DNA from: CBDFKY01 sp965248995
Lineage (GTDB): Bacteria; Pseudomonadota; Alphaproteobacteria; Rickettsiales; UBA998
DNA: 64,000 bases
Direction of reading: 5' to 3'
Assembly: GCA_965248995.1 (NCBI GenBank)
Contig: CBDFKY010000022.1
Coordinates: 274,545 to 338,544, forward strand
Position numbers and translations under genes: made by a program
Part shown: positions 52,390 through 62,990 of the stretch, in pieces
Position numbering within the stretch: the first letter of the stretch is position 1
How the letters are laid out: every line of letters begins with the position of its first letter
The notes under the pieces: model-generated
Seen by the model: the letters and a program-made list of their open reading frames with translations, nothing else
Databases searched by the model: none
Told to the model about the DNA's origin: nothing

Positions 52390-54487
52390 ATCCTACCATT
52401 TTTTTGATCTGACGTTGCCGCATCTGCCGACCGGGTTCAGCGCATCCGTGCCTTTCATAGACGGGGTGCACGCCCTGCCACTTTTCTGCGCAGGCCTCGC
52501 GGTGGTCTCGGTCGGCATCGCCCTGCTGCGTAAATGGCTGCGGTTGCGTTCCGTGCTGCGTACCGGCTATGCGGGATCACAGTTGCAGACCAAGGTAGTC
52601 AAGGCGTTCTCGCTGGTAACGATCCTTCCTACCCTGGTGATCTCCCTCTTTTCCCTCGCCTTCTTTTATTACGGCTTGAAGGACTGGTTCAACGAACGGG
52701 TGACTACGGTGCTGGAGGAATCCATAGCGGTAGCGGAAGCGTATCTGAACGAGCATGAAAGCACGCTGCGCGCCGACGCGATGGCGATGGGCAACGACCT
52801 GCTTAGAGAGCTGCCGCTGGCGAATTCCAGCCCGGCGGTGTTCGGCCAGATCCTCAATACGCAGGTAGCGCTGCGCTCCCTCGCCGAAGCCATCGTGATC
52901 CAGAACAACCACGTGGTAGCGCGCTCACTGCTGAGTTTCTCGCTGAGCTTCGACATGCTGCCGCCGGACGTACTGAGCACGGCGCTGAACGGCGACGTGG
53001 CGATCATCAACAAGGACGACCGTATTTTCGCGGTGGTGGCGATCGATCCGTTCAGTAACAGCTACCTGGTCATCAGCCGCCTGCTGGACGGTAAAGTGAT
53101 CGACCATATCGCCCAGTCCAAGAAAGCGGCGGAGGATTACGCGCGGATCAAGGGCAGCATCAACCAGTTCGAAATCACGTTCATCGTGGTGTTCATGCTG
53201 GTGACGGTGGGCCTGCTGCTGGCGGTGATCTGGTACGGGATCAGCTTCGCCGCACGTATCACACGTCCGCTAACCATGGTGGCGCAGGCGACCGAGCGGG
53301 TGCGTTCCGGGGATTATTCCATCCGTATCGAGGAGCGTACGCATAATGAAGAGATCGACCGCCTGATCCGCCATTTCAACCGCATGACGGAACAGCTCTA
53401 CAGCCAGCGGCTCGAGTTGACGCAGGCCAACCGGATGCTGGACCAGCGGCGCCGCTTCAGCGAAACCGTGTTAAGCGGGGTTTCTGCAGGCATCATCGCC
53501 CTCGATACCACGTTTGTCGTAGGCTTATGCAACGCATCCGCGGTACGCCTGCTCGGTTTTCGCGAGGAAAACGAAATGGTGGGACATGCGCTGCGGGCAC
53601 TGGTGCCGGAATTCGACGGGCTGCTGCTGCAGCTGTACCAGACAAGTAACGATACGTATCAGGACCAGATCGCGGTGCGGGTGGCGGGCAAGGCCCGTAC
53701 GCTGCAGGTGAAAATTTCCGCCGAACTGAGCCAGTCCTATATCGAAGGATACATCGTGACCATCGACGATATCACGCCTCTGATCGCCGCGCAGCGTGCG
53801 GCGGCATGGGCGGACGTGGCGCGCAGGGTCGCGCACGAGATCAAAAACCCGTTGACACCCATCAAACTTTCCGCCGAACGCTTAAGGAAAAAATTCGCTC
53901 CTGAAGACGGCGCGCAGCGGGATTCCTTCAACAAATACCTGGATACCATCACGCGACATTTAAGCGACATCGGCACGATCGTCGAGGAATTCGCCTCTTT
54001 TGCGCGGATGCCCGCACCCCGTCTGGCGGAAATCCCGCTGAGGCCGTTGCTGGAAAAAGCGCTGTTCACGTCGGAAACCATCCATCCGGAGATCCGTTTC
54101 ACGCTGGACATGCCGAATGAAATGCTGGCCGTCATGTGTGATGAAGGGCAGTTCGGGCAGGTGCTGACCAATTTGCTTAAGAATGCCGCCGAAAGTCTGG
54201 AACGCCGGGTCGAGAGAGTTGAAACAGGCCACATTTCGATGACAGTGGAGGAAGGCGGGGATGAAATTCTTTTATTCATCCGCGATAACGGCGTGGGATT
54301 TCCGGAGGAGCTGCTGCCGAAAATCATGGAACCTTATGTCACGACCCGCGCCAAAGGCACCGGCCTCGGCCTCGCCATCGTCAAGAAAATCATCGAGGAT
54401 CACAAAGGAACCATCACGCTGGCCAACCGCCCTGAAGGCGGCGCAGTGGTGACGATCACCCTGCCCAGACGCAGCCGCAACGCATAA
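52382..54487 (+). CDS. ntrY: NtrY-type sensor histidine kinase
   Basis: 701 residues. Two or three N-terminal transmembrane helices (about 25-45, 67-92), a periplasmic-type sensor region to about 260, a further helix (about 265-292), HAMP (about 295-345), PAS (about 360-460), then the H-box VARRVAHEIKNPLTPIKLSA near 480 and HATPase with NLLKNAAES (N-box), DNGVGFPEEL and GTGLGLAIVKKI (G-boxes). This plan and the HEIKNPLTPIKLSAERL box are characteristic of NtrY, which with NtrX senses nitrogen or redox status. No ntrX is adjacent. Start GTG 52382 is the first possible codon after an in-frame stop. Confidence 0.88.
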   Translation: MSESYHFFDLTLPHLPTGFSASVPFIDGVHALPLFCAGLAVVSVGIALLRKWLRLRSVLRTGYAGSQLQTKVVKAFSLVTILPTLVISLFSLAFFYYGLKDWFNERVTTVLEESIAVAEAYLNEHESTLRADAMAMGNDLLRELPLANSSPAVFGQILNTQVALRSLAEAIVIQNNHVVARSLLSFSLSFDMLPPDVLSTALNGDVAIINKDDRIFAVVAIDPFSNSYLVISRLLDGKVIDHIAQSKKAAEDYARIKGSINQFEITFIVVFMLVTVGLLLAVIWYGISFAARITRPLTMVAQATERVRSGDYSIRIEERTHNEEIDRLIRHFNRMTEQLYSQRLELTQANRMLDQRRRFSETVLSGVSAGIIALDTTFVVGLCNASAVRLLGFREENEMVGHALRALVPEFDGLLLQLYQTSNDTYQDQIAVRVAGKARTLQVKISAELSQSYIEGYIVTIDDITPLIAAQRAAAWADVARRVAHEIKNPLTPIKLSAERLRKKFAPEDGAQRDSFNKYLDTITRHLSDIGTIVEEFASFARMPAPRLAEIPLRPLLEKALFTSETIHPEIRFTLDMPNEMLAVMCDEGQFGQVLTNLLKNAAESLERRVERVETGHISMTVEEGGDEILLFIRDNGVGFPEELLPKIMEPYVTTRAKGTGLGLAIVKKIIEDHKGTITLANRPEGGAVVTITLPRRSRNA

Positions 54488-54505
54488 AATAGCAGTAATT
54501 TTTCA

Positions 54506-54534
54506 TTGACACTTGCGGCGGATAGAAGTAATTG
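54506..54534 (+). promoter_or_regulatory. Ribosomal protein operon promoter
   Basis: TTGACA at 54506-54511, exactly 17 bases, then TAATTG at 54529-54534, 40 bp before rplM. A strong consensus -35 with ideal spacing, as expected for a highly expressed operon. Confidence 0.75.
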
Positions 54535-54573
54535 TTCACCTCTTAAAAAATCAGCGTAAGCAGTGTCAGAACC

Positions 54574-55032
54574 ATGAAAACGTTTTCAGCCAAACCAACC
54601 GATATTACCAGCAACTGGTGGGTGATCGACGCGGAGCACATTGTGCTTGGCCGTCTCGCCGCCGAAGTGGCGCGCCTGCTGCGCGGTAAGCATAAGCCGT
54701 ATTTTACTCCGCATATGAATTGCGGCGACCATGTGATCATCATCAATGCTGAGAAAATCCAGATCAAGGGGAAAAAACTCACCGATAAGGTGTATTATCG
54801 CCATACCGGATTTCCGGGCGGGATCAAGGAAACCACGCCGCAGAAAATTTTAGCCAGCCGTTATCCTAACCGGGTAGTCGAGAAAGCGGTTGAGCGTATG
54901 CTGCCGCACGGCCCGCTGGGCAGAACGCAGTATAAAATGCTGCGCGTGTATGCCGGAGCGGCACATCCGCACGAAGCCCAGCAGCCGGTCGCACACGATT
55001 TCGCTGCGAAAAATGAAAAGAACGCAAGGTAG
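54574..55032 (+). CDS. rplM: 50S ribosomal protein L13
   Basis: 152 residues. NWWVIDAEHIVLGRLAAEVA near 14 is the conserved L13 start, and PHGPLGRTQYKMLRVYAGAA near 108 the conserved C-terminal block. First gene of the universal rplM-rpsI operon, 7 bp before rpsI. Expected to be essential and strongly expressed. Confidence 0.97.
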   Translation: MKTFSAKPTDITSNWWVIDAEHIVLGRLAAEVARLLRGKHKPYFTPHMNCGDHVIIINAEKIQIKGKKLTDKVYYRHTGFPGGIKETTPQKILASRYPNRVVEKAVERMLPHGPLGRTQYKMLRVYAGAAHPHEAQQPVAHDFAAKNEKNAR

Positions 55033-55039
55033 ATAAGAC

Positions 55040-55468
55040 ATGACACAGGAAACGCCATTAAGAACGGTAAAAACGGATGCTCAGGGCAGAGCCTACGGCA
55101 CCGGTCGTCGTAAAAACGCCATCGCCCGCGTATGGGTGAAATCCGGTAACGGCAAAATCATTATCAACGGCAAGGAATCGGAAGGATATTTCGCCCGTCC
55201 GGTATTGCGCATGCTGATCAATCAGCCATTCGCCGCATTGGATCGGACCGACTCATTCGACGTGATCGCCACGGTAAAAGGCGGCGGGCTTTCCGGACAG
55301 GCCGGGGCCGTGCGCCACGGGATCAGCCGGGCGCTTGACAATTTCAGCACGGAATTCCATACGGTGTTGCGCAAGGGCGGATTCCTGACACGTGACAGCC
55401 GCGTGGTGGAACGTAAAAAATACGGTAAGGCGAAAGCTCGACGCAGCTTCCAGTTCTCGAAGCGCTGA
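55040..55468 (+). CDS. rpsI: 30S ribosomal protein S9
   Basis: 142 residues. GTGRRKNAIARVWVKSGNGK near 21 and the C-terminal VVERKKYGKAKARRSFQFSK are S9 signatures; the basic tail inserts into the ribosomal P site. Followed by a strong terminator. Confidence 0.97.
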   Translation: MTQETPLRTVKTDAQGRAYGTGRRKNAIARVWVKSGNGKIIINGKESEGYFARPVLRMLINQPFAALDRTDSFDVIATVKGGGLSGQAGAVRHGISRALDNFSTEFHTVLRKGGFLTRDSRVVERKKYGKAKARRSFQFSKR

Positions 55469-55492
55469 TATTTTCTGTATCTTGTATATATG

Positions 55493-55522
55493 AAATGCCG
55501 GCGCCATCGCCGGCATTTTTTT
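55493..55522 (+). terminator. Rho-independent terminator after rpsI
   Basis: AAATGCCGGCG and CGCCGGCATTT form an 11-bp stem with a CCAT loop followed by a T-run. Confidence 0.93.
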
Positions 55523-55546
55523 GTGATTGAAATACATGAGTGGAAT

Positions 55547-56044
55547 ATGACTCCGATCATCCGCCAGTTAAAAACTTCCGATGCAGCGGCGTTGAGAGAA
55601 ATCAGGCTGGAAGCCCTTTCGCTTTATCCTCATCACTATACGGCGACCTATGAATCGGAAGCGGGGCACGATGTCGAGTGGTTTAAGGCGTTGCTGGCAT
55701 GGGAAGAGGTGTTCGCCGCATATGATGCTACCGGAAACATATGCGCCACCGCCTGCCTGACGCCCGATCTTCGCCCCCGAAACGAGCATAAGGCATTGCT
55801 GAGAATGGTATATGTGCAGCCGGATAAACAGGGGCAGGGCTTGGCAAAATCCGTCCTTTCCGCCACGCTGGATTACGCGAAAGGACGGTATGAACAAATA
55901 TTGCTCTCGGTGGAATCCTCCAACAGCGGTGCGATCAGGCTGTATGAATCTTTCGGTTTCACCGTGTACGGCAATGAGCCGCACGCGACGAAGCTGCTGG
56001 ACGGCGGTTACCTCGATGATGTATGGATGATACTCTTCCTTTAG
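55547..56044 (+). CDS. GNAT family N-acetyltransferase
   Basis: 165 residues from ATG 55547 (MTPIIRQLKTSDAAALREIR). The acetyl-CoA loop is VYVQPDKQGQGLAKSVLSA near 90 (Q/RxxGxG/A form), and the C-terminal SVESSNSGAIRLYESFGFTV is the conserved GNAT alpha4-beta6 block. Substrate unknown. An upstream in-frame ATG at 55490 overlaps the rpsI terminator and is unlikely. It ends 11 bp before argC and may be co-transcribed with it. Confidence 0.9.
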   Translation: MTPIIRQLKTSDAAALREIRLEALSLYPHHYTATYESEAGHDVEWFKALLAWEEVFAAYDATGNICATACLTPDLRPRNEHKALLRMVYVQPDKQGQGLAKSVLSATLDYAKGRYEQILLSVESSNSGAIRLYESFGFTVYGNEPHATKLLDGGYLDDVWMILFL

Positions 56045-56055
56045 GAAACAGAAGC

Positions 56056-57096
56056 GTGGAACCGATCAACATCGCAATTCTCGGAGCAAGCGGGTATACG
56101 GGCGCCGAATTGATCCGCCTGCTCGGCCAGCATCCGTATGCCCGCATCAATGCGCTCACCGCCAACGCACAGGCGGGGCAGGCGGCCGAAGCGATCTTTC
56201 CCCATCTTCGCGGTCTGAATCTTCCACCTATGCTGAACATCGGGGAAGTGGATTTTTCCGCAATTGATCTGGTGTTCTGCTGCCTCCCGCACGCTACCTC
56301 GCAGGCGATCATCAAATCTTTGCCGGATCGTTTAAAAATTATTGATTTATCAGCCGATTTTCGTCTGCGGGATATGAAGGAATACGCACGGTGGTACGCT
56401 CAGGCGCATCAGGCGGAGACGTTGCAGGCAGAGGCGGTGTACGGCCTCAGTGAGCATTATCGCCAGGCAATCAAAACAGCGCGTTTGGTCGCCAATCCCG
56501 GCTGTTATCCGACCTGCTCGTTATTACCGCTTATTCCCCTGCTGAGAAAAAAGCTGATCTCGGCGGAGAATATCATCATCGACGCGAAATCCGGCATCAG
56601 CGGGGCGGGGCGTGCGGTAAAACAGCACCTGCTCTATAACGAAGTGGCTGAGGGAATGACGGCATACGGCGTGAACGAGCATCGCCATATCGGCGAACTC
56701 ACCCAGGAAATCAGTGCCTTCACGGGCGCCCCTGCCAGCGTTACGTTCGTACCCCATTTAATTCCGATGCGCCGCGGTATGAGCGCTACCTTGTATGTTC
56801 AGCTCGCGCCGGAGGCATCCATGGACGATCTGCGCTATACTATGGAAACGGCTTATGGAAATGAACCCTTCATCCATTTTCTTCCTGAGGGCGAAATTCC
56901 CTCCACCCACGCGGTAAGAGGTTCCAACCAGTGCCATATCGGATTGTTTGCCGGCTCCGGGCCTAAGCAGGCAATCCTTGTCTCCGCCATCGACAACCTT
57001 GTCAAGGGAGCGTCCGGCCAGGCGATCCAGAACATGAATATCATGGTCGGGATTGAGGAAACGTCAGGTCTCACACACAGCGCGGTATTTCCATGA
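56056..57096 (+). CDS. argC: N-acetyl-gamma-glutamyl-phosphate reductase
   Basis: 346 residues from GTG 56056 (AGGA nine bases upstream); an ATG at 56023 lies inside the GNAT gene and is less likely. NADP-binding start INIAILGASGYTGAELIRLL; catalytic Cys in VANPGCYPTCSLLPLIPLL near 138; NEHRHIGELTQEI near 207. Third step of arginine synthesis. The stop overlaps the next gene by 4 bp (ATGA). Confidence 0.95.
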   Translation: MEPINIAILGASGYTGAELIRLLGQHPYARINALTANAQAGQAAEAIFPHLRGLNLPPMLNIGEVDFSAIDLVFCCLPHATSQAIIKSLPDRLKIIDLSADFRLRDMKEYARWYAQAHQAETLQAEAVYGLSEHYRQAIKTARLVANPGCYPTCSLLPLIPLLRKKLISAENIIIDAKSGISGAGRAVKQHLLYNEVAEGMTAYGVNEHRHIGELTQEISAFTGAPASVTFVPHLIPMRRGMSATLYVQLAPEASMDDLRYTMETAYGNEPFIHFLPEGEIPSTHAVRGSNQCHIGLFAGSGPKQAILVSAIDNLVKGASGQAIQNMNIMVGIEETSGLTHSAVFP

Positions 57097-57620
57097 ACAC
57101 CCCCCTTATCCTGCCTTACCAAGGAATTATGCCGACTATTGGCGAGGGAGTGTATATCGCCCCGACCGCCGTGATCATCGGGGACGTGACCATCGGGGCA
57201 GGGAGTTCCGTATGGTTCGGAGCTGTGATCCGGGGGGATGTCATGCCGATTGTGATCGGCGAACGTACCAATATCCAGGATAACAGCGTGGTGCATGTCA
57301 CCCGCAGGACGGGGCCGACGGTCATCGGTTCCGGCGTGACGATCGGCCATGCCGTTATCCTGCACGCCTGCACGATCGGCGACGGCTCCTTTATCGGTAT
57401 GGGCAGCGCGGTACTGGATCATGCGACGGTGGAAATGGGGGGCATGCTGGCTGCAGGAGCGTTGCTCACCCCGCGAAAAATCGTAAAGGCGGGGGAGTTA
57501 TGGGCAGGCAGTCCTGCCTCCCTCATGCGGGAGATGAGCGAAGCGGAAAAAGCGTTCATTCCGGTATCGGCACAGAATTACGTGGAGCTGGCGCAGGCAT
57601 ACGTTTGTTCAGGCGGATGA
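57093..57620 (+). CDS. Gamma-class carbonic anhydrase-like hexapeptide-repeat protein
   Basis: 175 residues of left-handed beta-helix. The pattern APTAVIIGDVTIGAGSSVWF near 22 and NIQDNSVVHVTRRTGPTVIG near 67, GVTIGHAVILHACTIGDGSF near 88, shows the hexapeptide repeats and the His residues (about 73, 91, 96) that bind metal in the YrdA/PaaY/gamma-CA group. Coupled to argC by overlap. CO2/bicarbonate supply to carbamoyl phosphate is a plausible but unproven link. Confidence 0.9.
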   Translation: MNTPLILPYQGIMPTIGEGVYIAPTAVIIGDVTIGAGSSVWFGAVIRGDVMPIVIGERTNIQDNSVVHVTRRTGPTVIGSGVTIGHAVILHACTIGDGSFIGMGSAVLDHATVEMGGMLAAGALLTPRKIVKAGELWAGSPASLMREMSEAEKAFIPVSAQNYVELAQAYVCSGG

Positions 57621-57721
57621 ATCCTGTAGTAACTGCGTAGGTGAGTAAAACGAACGGAGCAGATGTTGCTATGCAAAGAACACTATAGCGGTAGGAAATA
57701 CGCAACTGTATTTTCATTCAT

Positions 57722-58939
57722 TTATAACACGTTATCTTTCCGCATCAGGATTGCGAACGTCAAATCATCATTCAAGGTTTCACCTGCATGAGCGGCAAAC
57801 GCCTCCAGTAGAACACCTTTTATTTCTTCCGCGGTCGCATTTCTATGTATCTCGAGAAGGGCGATGATATCCTCCTCTTTCAGGTAATCACCTTTTGCGT
57901 TCGGGGTTTCAAGAAGCGCATCGCTGTAGAGCAGCAGGATATCGCCCGGCGCGAAAGACAGCGTCTGTGTCTGGTAGAGATGCAGGTTGATGCCGAGCGG
58001 AATACCTGACCCGTCGATCATCTCCGCACGCCCTGTCGTTTTGCGCAGGATGACAGGGTGGGGTGAGCAGGCGCAGGCATAGAACAATTGGTTCGCACGG
58101 ATATCGACGATGCCATAAAACATCGTGGCGAACTGGCCGCGCATCAACAAATAGAGCAGTTTCTCGTTAAGGTAGGTAAGATAGTCGCCGGGACGGGACG
58201 CAAGCGGCGTTTGTTCCTTCAGGTAAGCCTGCAGCCGGAACGCGTTCAATGCCGAGGCGATCCCGTGGCCTGAAAAATCCACCATCCAGAAAGCGGGCTG
58301 ATGAGGGAAAAGCTGGTTGATGCCCCAGAAATCCCCGCCTATTTCGGAGCACGGACGGTAATGAAAAGCGATTTCCATGCTGGATTTCTGCTCAATTGCA
58401 AAGAGTTCCTCCTGTTTCGGCAAAATATCATGTTGCAGCTGGCGGGCGGTTTCCAGTTCCATTTCCACCCGTTTTTTATACATCTGCAAGGTTTCCAGCG
58501 AGTAGCGTTTCTCCAGATGTACTTTGACCCTGGCACATAATTCATCCGGATAGACCGGCTTGCTGATAAAATCCGTAGCGCCGCAGTTGAACGCCTTGAC
58601 TCGCAGTTCCGGTTCCGTGACCGCGGTTTGAATAAGAATGGGAAGATGCTGGTAATGGTTCTGGGCGCGGATCGCGCTGCAGCATTCGAACCCGTCCATT
58701 CCGGGCATCCGGATATCCAGAATCACCATCTCCGTGTGGAACTGAGCGATTTTCTGCAACGCCTCTTCCGCGCTTTCCACGGATAGAATCTTGATGAATC
58801 CTTTGTTTCTGAGCGTTTTTTCAAGAAACGTGCGGTTCACTTCGCTATCGTCGACGATCAGGATGGGAGAGGACAGGATATGTCTCTCACACTCCTGCGC
58901 ATCATGCATGGAATAATCTTCAGCGGAAAAATGCGTCAT
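57722..58939 (-). CDS. Response regulator with PP2C-type (RsbU/SpoIIE) phosphatase output
   Basis: 405 residues. Receiver domain about 25-145: ILIVDDSEVNRTFLEKTL, the phospho-acceptor Asp in MVILDIRMPGMDGFE near 76, Lys in FISKPVYPDEL. A helical linker (about 150-185) follows, then the SpoIIE/PP2C phosphatase domain with IGGDFWGINQLF and MVDFSGHGIASALNAFRLQA (metal-binding Asp) and DDLTFAILMRKD at the end. Such proteins dephosphorylate anti-sigma-factor antagonists in partner-switching stress systems. No anti-sigma or antagonist gene is adjacent. The 100 bp before it (57621-57721) contain nothing recognisable. Confidence 0.9.
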   Translation of the reverse strand: MTHFSAEDYSMHDAQECERHILSSPILIVDDSEVNRTFLEKTLRNKGFIKILSVESAEEALQKIAQFHTEMVILDIRMPGMDGFECCSAIRAQNHYQHLPILIQTAVTEPELRVKAFNCGATDFISKPVYPDELCARVKVHLEKRYSLETLQMYKKRVEMELETARQLQHDILPKQEELFAIEQKSSMEIAFHYRPCSEIGGDFWGINQLFPHQPAFWMVDFSGHGIASALNAFRLQAYLKEQTPLASRPGDYLTYLNEKLLYLLMRGQFATMFYGIVDIRANQLFYACACSPHPVILRKTTGRAEMIDGSGIPLGINLHLYQTQTLSFAPGDILLLYSDALLETPNAKGDYLKEEDIIALLEIHRNATAEEIKGVLLEAFAAHAGETLNDDLTFAILMRKDNVL

Positions 58940-59166
58940 AACCGACCTCCTGAAAGACGAAAAACGTTGGCGTGTTCATATTTGATATCTCATAGACAAT
59001 CGAAGATGATGGAATACAAGTGAAAGGTAGAAAAATAAAAAGAAATTCAACTGATAATTGAAAGCATGATATTCAAAAAACTCTTTATAATTCCTAAACG
59101 GCGCTGTTAAGTTAGCGTTTGACTTTTCAGGCGATCCTACTTACAACAAAGCCCTTCTCTCAGAGA

Positions 59167-59243
59167 GGGTCTGTAGCTCAGTTGGTTAGAGCGTACGCCT
59201 GATAAGCGTAAGGCCGGTGGTTCAAATCCACTCAGACCCACCA
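59167..59243 (+). tRNA. tRNA-Ile (anticodon GAT)
   Basis: A full cloverleaf GGGTCTG...CAGACCC with encoded CCA; anticodon loop CTGATAA gives GAT; T-arm GGTGGTTCAAATCCACT. A TTGACT-like -35 lies about 40 bp upstream near 59119. It stands alone: no rRNA gene flanks it, unlike the usual position of this tRNA inside the rRNA operon. The gap 58940-59166 holds only its promoter region. Confidence 0.97.
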
Positions 59244-59277
59244 TCCCACGATTTATGCATAGATTAAGTCACCTGTT

Positions 59278-59763
59278 ATGCTTGAGATAAAAGAAGTAAC
59301 GCCCGATTTTTTCGATGAGATCTGGCATATCTTTCAGGAAGTGGTTCAAGCGGAAGATACGTATCCTTATCCGGCTTCGATCACCAAAGAAGAGGCGCGG
59401 TCGTTATGGTTCGCCCCGGGAGCAAAAGTATATCACGCGTACGCTGACGGTATCCCGGTCGCTACCCGTTACATCGTTTCGAACAAGCCGGGGCTGGCCA
59501 GTCATATATGCAACACCGGCGTCATGATCGACAAAAATTTCCGCGGAAAAGGATATGGCAGGGTGTTGAACGATTTTGCCATCCATAAAGCCAGGGAATT
59601 GGGATACAGAGCTATTCAGCTTAATCTGGTCGTCTCCACGAATGAGGCGTCGATCGCCATTTGCCGACGAAACGGTTTCAGCATCATCGGCACATTGCCC
59701 GGCGCGTTTTTCTATAAGCGTGAACGCTACGTCGATGCGTATATCATGTTTAAAGAACTGTGA
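59278..59763 (+). CDS. GNAT family N-acetyltransferase
   Basis: 161 residues. HICNTGVMIDKNFRGKGYGR near 79 is the acetyl-CoA-binding block (R-G-K-G-Y-G), and VVSTNEASIAICRRNGFSII near 120 is the conserved C-terminal part; the end GAFFYKRERYVDAYIMFKEL is typical of the L-amino-acid/phosphinothricin acetyltransferase-like group. Substrate unknown. It runs convergently into glyA with a 12-bp gap. Confidence 0.92.
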   Translation: MLEIKEVTPDFFDEIWHIFQEVVQAEDTYPYPASITKEEARSLWFAPGAKVYHAYADGIPVATRYIVSNKPGLASHICNTGVMIDKNFRGKGYGRVLNDFAIHKARELGYRAIQLNLVVSTNEASIAICRRNGFSIIGTLPGAFFYKRERYVDAYIMFKEL

Positions 59764-59775
59764 TCCAGACCTGTT

Positions 59776-61137
<1,362 letters not shown>

Positions 61138-61162
61138 ATGCGTCGTCCTTTTTCTGAATGCA

Positions 61163-61597
61163 TTACCCTAATTTTTTTACACGTTCTTCGTGTCTTCCGC
61201 CAGCAAAATCCGTCGTTAAAAACAGATCGACGCAGGCTTTGGCCGTACTTTCGTCAACAAGGCGCGCCCCGAGCGCAAGAATATTGGCGTTGTTATGTTC
61301 GCGTGCCAGACGCGCCATATCGGCAGTGATGCAAAGCGCCGCGCGCACTCCCGCCACACGGTTCGCGGCGATGGTCATGCCGATGCCTGACCCGCAAATA
61401 ACGATCCCCCGGGATGCTGCGTCCGTTGCCACCACCTGGGCGGCCTTGTAGCCGTAATCCGGATAATCCACGGATGCTTCACTTTCCGTGCCGAGATCGT
61501 GAATGAAAAATGTTGGATAGACGGAAGAAATATAACGCTTCAGTGCTTCCTTCAAGAAGAAGCCGGCATGATCAGCGGCGATATAAAGCTTAATCAT
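61163..61597 (-). CDS. rpiB: Ribose-5-phosphate isomerase B
   Basis: 144 residues from ATG 61597 (MIKLYIAADHAGFFLKEAL). ICGSGIGMTIAANRVAGVRA near 65 is the RpiB phosphate-binding loop, and DMARLAREHNNANILALGAR near 93 contains the conserved RxHNxAN-type block. The start overlaps the rpoZ stop by 8 bp; a longer in-frame version would run through rpoZ and has no RBS. Co-occurrence with glyA on one transcript is common in alphaproteobacteria. Confidence 0.94.
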   Translation of the reverse strand: MIKLYIAADHAGFFLKEALKRYISSVYPTFFIHDLGTESEASVDYPDYGYKAAQVVATDAASRGIVICGSGIGMTIAANRVAGVRAALCITADMARLAREHNNANILALGARLVDESTAKACVDLFLTTDFAGGRHEERVKKLG

Positions 61598-61979
61598 CCG
61601 TCGCTTCTTCATCCATTCCGACAAAAGACAGGTGATCTTCCAGATCTTCTTCATTCGCACGCGTGTTCGCCTGCATATCGCGGAATGCGTCATGCACTTC
61701 GCTCGCCAGGGAAGTGCTGTCGTCCTCGTCGGTATGGCGGACCGCTTCCGACATCTGAAAGCTGGAATGGGAAGCGATGATCTCTTCGCGTATGGCGTCG
61801 AAATCTACCATTTTCTCGGCGATTTCGCGTAGCGCCACCACCCCGTCCTTGTCATTGTCGCGGTCCAGCATCAGCGGCGCGCCGGACGCCACCTGCTTGG
61901 CGCGCTGCGCCGCTACCACCACCAGATCGAAGCGACTGTTAATCACTTCCACGCAATCTTCCACCGTTACCCGTGCCAT
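61590..61979 (-). CDS. rpoZ: RNA polymerase omega subunit
   Basis: 129 residues. MARVTVEDCVEVINSRFDLV and AAQRAKQVASGAPLMLDRDN with the following ALREIA are the omega signature. The tail after about residue 65 is acidic and typical of alphaproteobacterial forms. First gene of rpoZ-rpiB-glyA, divergent from lipA with a 92-bp promoter region between. Confidence 0.94.
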   Translation of the reverse strand: MARVTVEDCVEVINSRFDLVVVAAQRAKQVASGAPLMLDRDNDKDGVVALREIAEKMVDFDAIREEIIASHSSFQMSEAVRHTDEDDSTSLASEVHDAFRDMQANTRANEEDLEDHLSFVGMDEEATDD

Positions 61980-62071
61980 ACGTCCTGCTTACCTGCTTAA
62001 TGAAATAATCTTTTCCTTATAGTCGGTTTTCGCTGGATTACAATGCCAAATCCTTCTAGCTTTCATCTCTT

Positions 62072-62983
62072 ATGGAACTGCAGCACCAGGCTCCCGCCAA
62101 ACTTCCCAAACCCGAATGGATCCGCGTACGCGCGCCCGTCTCCAGGGAATATCAGAATACGCGCGACCTGATGCGGGCGAAAAAGCTCAATACCGTCTGT
62201 GAAGAGGCGGCCTGCCCCAATATCGGCGAATGCTGGAGCAAGAAGCACGCCACCGTGATGATTCTGGGCAGCACGTGCACCCGCGCCTGCGCCTTCTGCA
62301 ATATCAAGACGGGACTGCCGGACCTGCTGGACCCGCATGAGCCGGAACATCTGGCGGAAGCGGTGGCGGAAATGGGACTGCACCATGTGGTGATTACGTC
62401 CGTGGATCGGGATGACCTGCCGGATGGGGGAGCCTCGCACTTCGCCCGCTGCATCACTCTTATCCGGGAAACCTCACCCGGAACGACGATCGAGATACTC
62501 ACGCCCGATTTCCTGCGCAAGGAAGGCGCGCTGGAAATCGTAGTGGCGGCTCGCCCGGATGTGTATAATCATAACGTGGAAACGGTGCCGCGTCTCTACA
62601 AGGCGATCCGTCCTGGAGCGCGGTATTTCCATTCGCTCAGCCTGCTCAAGCGTGTCAAGGAACTGGACGCGTCGATGTTTACCAAATCCGGTCTGATGGC
62701 AGGGCTCGGGGAAGATAAGGACGAAGTGCTGCAGGTGATGGACGATATGCGCTCCGCGGACGTGGATTTTATCACCATCGGACAATATCTGCAGCCTACC
62801 CCCAACCATGCGAAGGTGGAGCGCTTCGTCACGCCCGAGGAATTCACCCTGATGGGCCGTATGGCGAAAGCGAAAGGGTTTTTGATGGTCGCTTCCAGCC
62901 CGCTTACCCGCTCTTCCTATCATGCGGGCGAGGATTTCGCGGTGATGCGTGCGAACCGGGCCGCAGAGCTAAATCGTTTATAA
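62072..62983 (+). CDS. lipA: Lipoyl synthase
   Basis: 303 residues, radical SAM. The auxiliary cluster motif is CEEAACPNIGEC (C-x4-C-x5-C) near 44, and the radical-SAM cluster CTRACAFC (C-x3-C-x2-C) near 71 follows. HHVVITSVDRDDLPDGGASH near 108 and the RSSY tail (LTRSSYHAGED) are conserved. It inserts the two sulfurs of lipoate for 2-oxoacid dehydrogenases and the glycine cleavage system, tying in with glyA. Monocistronic. Confidence 0.96.
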   Translation: MELQHQAPAKLPKPEWIRVRAPVSREYQNTRDLMRAKKLNTVCEEAACPNIGECWSKKHATVMILGSTCTRACAFCNIKTGLPDLLDPHEPEHLAEAVAEMGLHHVVITSVDRDDLPDGGASHFARCITLIRETSPGTTIEILTPDFLRKEGALEIVVAARPDVYNHNVETVPRLYKAIRPGARYFHSLSLLKRVKELDASMFTKSGLMAGLGEDKDEVLQVMDDMRSADVDFITIGQYLQPTPNHAKVERFVTPEEFTLMGRMAKAKGFLMVASSPLTRSSYHAGEDFAVMRANRAAELNRL

Positions 62984-62990
62984 CACGGTT

